Source: Firmicutes bacterium UBA2058
GTDB lineage: Bacteria; Bacillota; Clostridia; Tissierellales; Sedimentibacteraceae
Reading direction: 5' to 3'
Assembly: GCA_002332905.1 (NCBI GenBank)
Contig: DDAM01000056.1
Coordinates: 1-53,620, forward strand
DNA: 53,620 bases
How positions within the stretch are numbered: position 1 is the stretch's first letter; every line of letters begins with the position of its first letter. Shown here piece after piece: positions 49,680-53,620 of the stretch. The notes beneath the pieces are model-generated. The model did not search any database and was not told the DNA's origin. It worked only from the letters and a program-made list of their open reading frames with translations. The position numbers and the translations under genes are program-made.

Positions 49680-51062
49680 ATGGATAAAAAATTACATTTT
49701 TCTATATCAATAAATAAAAACAGTAAAACCCCTTTATATATACAGCTGTATGACTATATAAAAAACGAAATAGTAAATAACAACTTTAAAGCAAACTATA
49801 AGCTACCTTCAATAAGAGAGGCAGCCTCACTGCTAAATATAAGTAAAACAACTATTGAAAACACATACAATCAGCTAATTGTAGAGGGATACATTGAAAA
49901 CATTCCGAAAAAGGGATTTTTTATCAATGAAATTGGTAGCTACAAATATAGTAAAGAATTTACACCAACTCATAATTTTGAAAAAACAATAGCTGATGAA
50001 TATGTCTACAAAAATAATGGAGTAGATTCAACTAGCTTTAATATTAATGTATGGAAAAAACTATATAATAAGACCATAACTGAAGAAGCAACTAATATTT
50101 ATACAGGGGGCTCGGTTCAAGGAGAATACGAACTTCGTTATGAAATAGCTGAATTTGTTAACAATCTAAGAGGCGGAAAAACTTATCCTGAACAGGTTAT
50201 AGTAGGTGCAGGAATTCAATATTTGTTAGGTATTTTAACAGGTATTTTAAAAAATGAGTATAATTGTGTATCTATAGAAACACCAGGTTATAAAAAAGCA
50301 GAATATATTTTTGAAGACTATATGTTTAAAATAAATCATATACCGGTAAATAAAGACTCTTTATCAATAGACAGCTTATATAATTCTAAATCAAAACTAC
50401 TATATGTCAGTCCATCACATCAATATCCTTTAGGCGATGTAATGCCAATAAATAAAAGATTAGAGTTGTTGAACTGGGCTTATAGTGTTGATGGTCTAAT
50501 AATAGAGGATGATTATGATGGAATTATAAGATATGATGGTATGCCCATACCTTGTTTACAAGGTATGGATAATAATGACTGTGTTATATATCTAGGATCA
50601 TTTTCTAAAACTTTATTACCATCACTTAGAATTAGTTATATGATTATACCGAAAAAATTAATTGTCAGATATCAAAAAATCAAGTATAAATACACTCAAT
50701 CAACATCTAAGATAGATCAAATTGTACTTTCTTTATTTATGAAAGAAGGTCATATAACTAAGCATCTAAGAAAAATAAGAAGAATTTATAAAAGGAAAAA
50801 TATCCTTATAACAAATTATATTAATCAAAATTATAACGATAAAGTTACAATAGTAAATTCTGATTCAGGATTTCATTTAGTGCTTGAAGCTTATACAAAT
50901 AAACTAGTAGAAGATATGCTTACTGAATGTAAAAAAAATAATATCCTAATTGAAATAATTAATCATACTTCAACTAAGATACTATTCTCGCTTAATTATA
51001 GCGGTATTAACAATGATAATTTATATAATTTTATTGATAAATTAATGCAATCAATTCTTTGA
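49680..51062 (+). CDS. MocR/GntR-type regulator with aminotransferase domain
   Basis: 460 residues. A GntR winged helix (~10-78; L-P-S-I-R-E-A-A-S-L-L-N-I-S-K-T-T-I-E-N) precedes a class I aminotransferase-like domain (~110-455) whose PLP-binding Lys lies in Y-L-G-S-F-S-K-T-L-L-P. Proteins of this MocR/PdxR family sense PLP, GABA or amino acid adducts and regulate vitamin B6 or amino acid genes; the target genes are not visible here. GGAGG points to the ATG at 49680, not the TTG at 49668. It is convergent with the next gene, only five bases apart, with no terminator between. Confidence 0.94.
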   Translation: MDKKLHFSISINKNSKTPLYIQLYDYIKNEIVNNNFKANYKLPSIREAASLLNISKTTIENTYNQLIVEGYIENIPKKGFFINEIGSYKYSKEFTPTHNFEKTIADEYVYKNNGVDSTSFNINVWKKLYNKTITEEATNIYTGGSVQGEYELRYEIAEFVNNLRGGKTYPEQVIVGAGIQYLLGILTGILKNEYNCVSIETPGYKKAEYIFEDYMFKINHIPVNKDSLSIDSLYNSKSKLLYVSPSHQYPLGDVMPINKRLELLNWAYSVDGLIIEDDYDGIIRYDGMPIPCLQGMDNNDCVIYLGSFSKTLLPSLRISYMIIPKKLIVRYQKIKYKYTQSTSKIDQIVLSLFMKEGHITKHLRKIRRIYKRKNILITNYINQNYNDKVTIVNSDSGFHLVLEAYTNKLVEDMLTECKKNNILIEIINHTSTKILFSLNYSGINNDNLYNFIDKLMQSIL

Positions 51063-51067
51063 TTGCT

Positions 51068-51571
51068 TTATTTTATTTTTGCTCCACAGTTTGTACAAAA
51101 AACCGTATCACCAGGCATATTACTACCACATTCACGACATTTAATGGATTCTAATTTAGGCTCTACATGTTTTGAAGAGTTACTTGATCCAACATTATCT
51201 AGACTATTATCTTCTTCTAAAGAGTCAATTTTAGTTCCACATTTATTGCAAAATAAAGAATCCAAGCTTACATGTGTTTTACAATTCGGACATAACTGCA
51301 CACCTTGTAATAGCAATATTTGCTTTTCACATAATCCAATTATTCTATATGATTCGTCAACTACATTGCATAGTGGTACTAGTTTTTCATGAGAATCATT
51401 TTTATATAACTCATAGTATAATTTACCAATTTCAATTAAAGTATCTTTGATTTCCGAACTTTCTTGATTTATTTTTTCTTCCAGCTTTGCTACATCATTA
51501 CTTTTCTTAATTTTTTTACTACCAATTTCAATTTTATTAATAGGTAAGCTTTTCTTATTAAAAAAACTCAT
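51068..51571 (-). CDS. Double zinc-ribbon protein with coiled-coil N-terminus
   Basis: 167 residues. The first ~85 are charged and helical (K-L-E-E-K-I-N-Q-E-S-S-E-I-K), then two zinc ribbons: C-P-N-C with C-N-K-C (~93-115) and C-R-E-C with C-T-N-C (~145-167). No membrane segment. Such small ribbon proteins are common in Firmicutes and their functions are mostly unknown. It lies 29 bp after the larger zinc-ribbon membrane protein gene on the same strand, so the two probably form one operon. AAGGAGA precedes the ATG. Confidence 0.82.
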   Translation of the reverse strand: MSFFNKKSLPINKIEIGSKKIKKSNDVAKLEEKINQESSEIKDTLIEIGKLYYELYKNDSHEKLVPLCNVVDESYRIIGLCEKQILLLQGVQLCPNCKTHVSLDSLFCNKCGTKIDSLEEDNSLDNVGSSNSSKHVEPKLESIKCRECGSNMPGDTVFCTNCGAKIK

Positions 51572-51600
51572 TCTACTCTCCTTCTTATTTAAATATTATA

Positions 51601-53442
51601 TTACCACTTTCCTTTACCAAATAAGTCTAAAAACTCTATTCCATTTTTATATATTTCTAATTTAATTTTATCTATTTCTTCCTCTGACATATTATCTATA
51701 AAAACTACATTATCTAAATTTACTTCCTCAGTTAAATTTGAATTTTGTTGCTGTACATATCCATTAAAGTCAAAATTAAATCTATATAATTCTGTTTTAA
51801 CATTTAACTTCAAACTATCTATGTTTAGCTTCTCTAAATCTTTTTCAATTTGATATTTACCGTTTAAATTATAACCTACAGAAAGATTCTCAAATACACT
51901 ATCAACAATAAAATCTATATTATTGCTATAATTATAATCTTTTACATTATAGTCTTCATTGAAAGATAATGTTATTTTATCATCTAATGATGTACTAAAA
52001 ATTAAAGTATTTTGTTGTTTTATATTATCATCTACCTCTTTAGTTAATGACTTTATGCTAAAAATTATGTAGCTAGTATCATTTGATAATTTCATGTTTA
52101 TATTATAGTCAAATGATTTTTCTCCATTTTCTAAATCTATATTAACTGATATACCAATACCATCAATGACAGTGTTAAATATTATATTATTTATAATTTT
52201 ATCTTCATTAATGACTAGTTTTAATTCAACATCTTCCACTCTATTAAACTCAATAGCATTATCTATATTGGCAATAAATCTATCTATTTTCCCAGTAAGT
52301 GCAGATTCAGTTAAATGTAACGGTTTACCTTCAATGAAATATAAAGCATATGATGATAATTTTCTTATGTGCTCATCTTCTTTTGCATCATTCATGAAAG
52401 TTTTAAGAGATTCTAACATATATTTATTATCTAATGTAGTGTTATATACTCTTATATTTGATTCTTTATCCTTGCTATCAAGCTCATATTCACAATTCGT
52501 AAAAATATTTGTGACAAGATTCTTAGATTTATCATTTATAGCATTCATACATTCAGCATAAGTTGTTTCATATTCTGATAATAATTCAACTACTTCTGAT
52601 AATTTTGTATAGTATTGAGAATTAACTATTGTATCATCATTATCATTAAGATTTATACCTAGAGTATCAGAATATAAATCTGGAATACTAACAGTAGCTA
52701 CACTAGGAGATGAAAATATCTCTCCATACATTTCTTCTTTTTTGCTATTAGCAAATGTCAATTTTGTATTGAATAAATTTTTTTCAGTGTTGTACTTTTC
52801 ATTTGTTTTAACTGATAAGCCTTTTAAGCTACTTAAAATATTTTCATTAATTAATCCACCTTGTGACTCTTTAATTTCCAAATACATTTCTCTTTCAGTT
52901 AATTTATTCTCTGAATTTTCTCTTAATAGTAAATTAGGTATTAAATCAGCTTTTTTACTATATTTACCAAATTCTTTAAACGTTTTGGATATAGAATTTT
53001 TAACAAAATTATTTGCAAATAAATCATCACCATAATTAATTAATATAAATGAACCAATACCTGCTATCACTACTAAAGCTATAACCATGATAGATATTAA
53101 AACTTTCATATTTAATTTTTTGTGCTTCTTTTTTTGTACTGTTTTTTTGTTTTTAACTTTAGGTCTAGGTTTTGGCTTGTTTTTCTTTTTCGGTTTTGAA
53201 TTCATTTTAAATTTTGTATTGCTTTTCTCTTTTTTAGAAGACTTATTTTCATTTTCTTCTTCCAATTGATTGAAAATATCCTTATCAGTAGACTGTTCCT
53301 CACCTTTTTTTACAATATTACCTATAAAACTATTTAAGTTATTAACACTAGGGTTATTATTTGGTTTATTAACTTTGGTACCGCATTTACCACAAAACTT
53401 AGCACTATTATCTAATTTAGTGCCACATTTACCGCAAAACAT
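51601..53442 (-). CDS. Zinc-ribbon membrane protein with large extracytoplasmic domain
   Basis: 613 residues. The N-terminus is a zinc ribbon (C-G-K-C-G-T-K-L-D and a second C-G-K-C-G-T-K, residues 3-24), then a very basic low-complexity linker (~60-112, rich in K-K-N-K-P-K), a membrane helix (~114-136) and ~475 residues outside the cell, mostly beta-rich and polar with N-I-I-F-N-T-V-I-D-G-I-G-I-S-like strands. I do not recognise the outer domain; DUF6583-like proteins have a similar plan. Probably a lipid- or envelope-related protein, but no function is claimed. GGAGG precedes the ATG. Confidence 0.8.
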   Translation of the reverse strand: MFCGKCGTKLDNSAKFCGKCGTKVNKPNNNPSVNNLNSFIGNIVKKGEEQSTDKDIFNQLEEENENKSSKKEKSNTKFKMNSKPKKKNKPKPRPKVKNKKTVQKKKHKKLNMKVLISIMVIALVVIAGIGSFILINYGDDLFANNFVKNSISKTFKEFGKYSKKADLIPNLLLRENSENKLTEREMYLEIKESQGGLINENILSSLKGLSVKTNEKYNTEKNLFNTKLTFANSKKEEMYGEIFSSPSVATVSIPDLYSDTLGINLNDNDDTIVNSQYYTKLSEVVELLSEYETTYAECMNAINDKSKNLVTNIFTNCEYELDSKDKESNIRVYNTTLDNKYMLESLKTFMNDAKEDEHIRKLSSYALYFIEGKPLHLTESALTGKIDRFIANIDNAIEFNRVEDVELKLVINEDKIINNIIFNTVIDGIGISVNIDLENGEKSFDYNINMKLSNDTSYIIFSIKSLTKEVDDNIKQQNTLIFSTSLDDKITLSFNEDYNVKDYNYSNNIDFIVDSVFENLSVGYNLNGKYQIEKDLEKLNIDSLKLNVKTELYRFNFDFNGYVQQQNSNLTEEVNLDNVVFIDNMSEEEIDKIKLEIYKNGIEFLDLFGKGKW

Positions 53443-53620
53443 TCAAAACCTCCAAGATTATTAAAATATATAAATATCTTATATATCTTTTAAATTTATC
53501 TTCACTTCTAAATTTAATAATAGTATTAAAACCATATTATTAATATTATAATATTTTTTTCCTTTTTTTTCAACAAAAAGTATTATATATAGACAAAAAA
53601 TAAAAAAAGATATCTGGCGA
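53443..53620. other. AT-rich upstream region at the window edge
   Basis: 178 bp that should hold the promoter of the zinc-ribbon pair. It is almost wholly A and T, so boxes cannot be fixed; no other feature is visible. Confidence 0.6.

Noticed and set aside
1..53620. CRISPR array, tRNA, rRNA, prophage or insertion sequence with transposase
   Set aside because: No regularly spaced repeats, no cloverleaf or rRNA-like sequence, and no transposase, integrase or phage protein among the reading frames.

Overview
The window is low-GC, gene-dense DNA with strong AGGAGG-type ribosome binding sites. It carries the sporulation genes spoIIE, yabP and yabQ, an S-box riboswitch, clostridial ferredoxin-type proteins and a coenzyme-B12 methylmalonyl-CoA mutase system. 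This points to an anaerobic spore-forming member of the Clostridia (Firmicutes/Bacillota). The sequence alone does not name the genus. I see no tRNA, rRNA, CRISPR array, transposase or prophage.

Layout. 1-6.3 kb: a ferredoxin with a small acidic partner, a DUF1653 gene, metK behind a SAM-I riboswitch, a TtcA-like tRNA thiolase and a large exported NAGPA-domain protein. 6.4-13.9 kb: a chemoreceptor, an IMP dehydrogenase resembling the Tritrichomonas-type enzyme, an ECF sigma/anti-sigma pair beside a stump of an MFS transporter, truA and an iron-sulfur flavoprotein. 14-18.5 kb: a TetR-regulated pair of membrane proteins, an aldo/keto reductase-ferredoxin fusion and an exported CxxC protein. 18.6-23.1 kb: the methylmalonyl-CoA branch (mutase large and small subunits, MeaB chaperone, epimerase) with a MarR gene upstream. 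23.2-28.6 kb: an ABC exporter and the pseudouridine catabolic pair psuG/psuK. 28.9-37.6 kb: a Cys-less DJ-1-like protein, then an antibiotic-tolerance island with two ABC-F proteins, a Tet(M)-like ribosome protection GTPase, an ArsR-type regulator and a wrecked MFS pump. 37.7-47.1 kb: cheV, a thioesterase, then the conserved block yabP-yabQ-divIC-spoIIE-tilS-hpt-ftsH on the minus strand. 47.3-53.6 kb: a YczE-like membrane protein, an RluA-type synthase, a MocR regulator and two zinc-ribbon proteins.

The non-coding DNA is the most unusual part. (1) The two resistance transcripts share an attenuator: a six-codon leader peptide (M-x-K-[IL]-F-F), an AAAGAATAATCTC segment that can pair either with the leader ORF or with the terminator, and two intrinsic terminators. 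(2) A 760-bp intergenic element at 48833-49592 has terminal inverted repeats and two mirrored halves built from nested hairpins, without a credible gene. A 228-bp element at 13855-14082 shares its termini and supplies the stop codons of both convergent neighbours. (3) A dispersed family of short modular hairpins sits between genes, often just ahead of the ribosome binding site. (4) Several intergenic stretches hold gene remnants.

Starts were moved inward from the longest reading frame wherever a well-spaced ribosome binding site dictated it. All function calls are by motif recognition from memory, with no database search.
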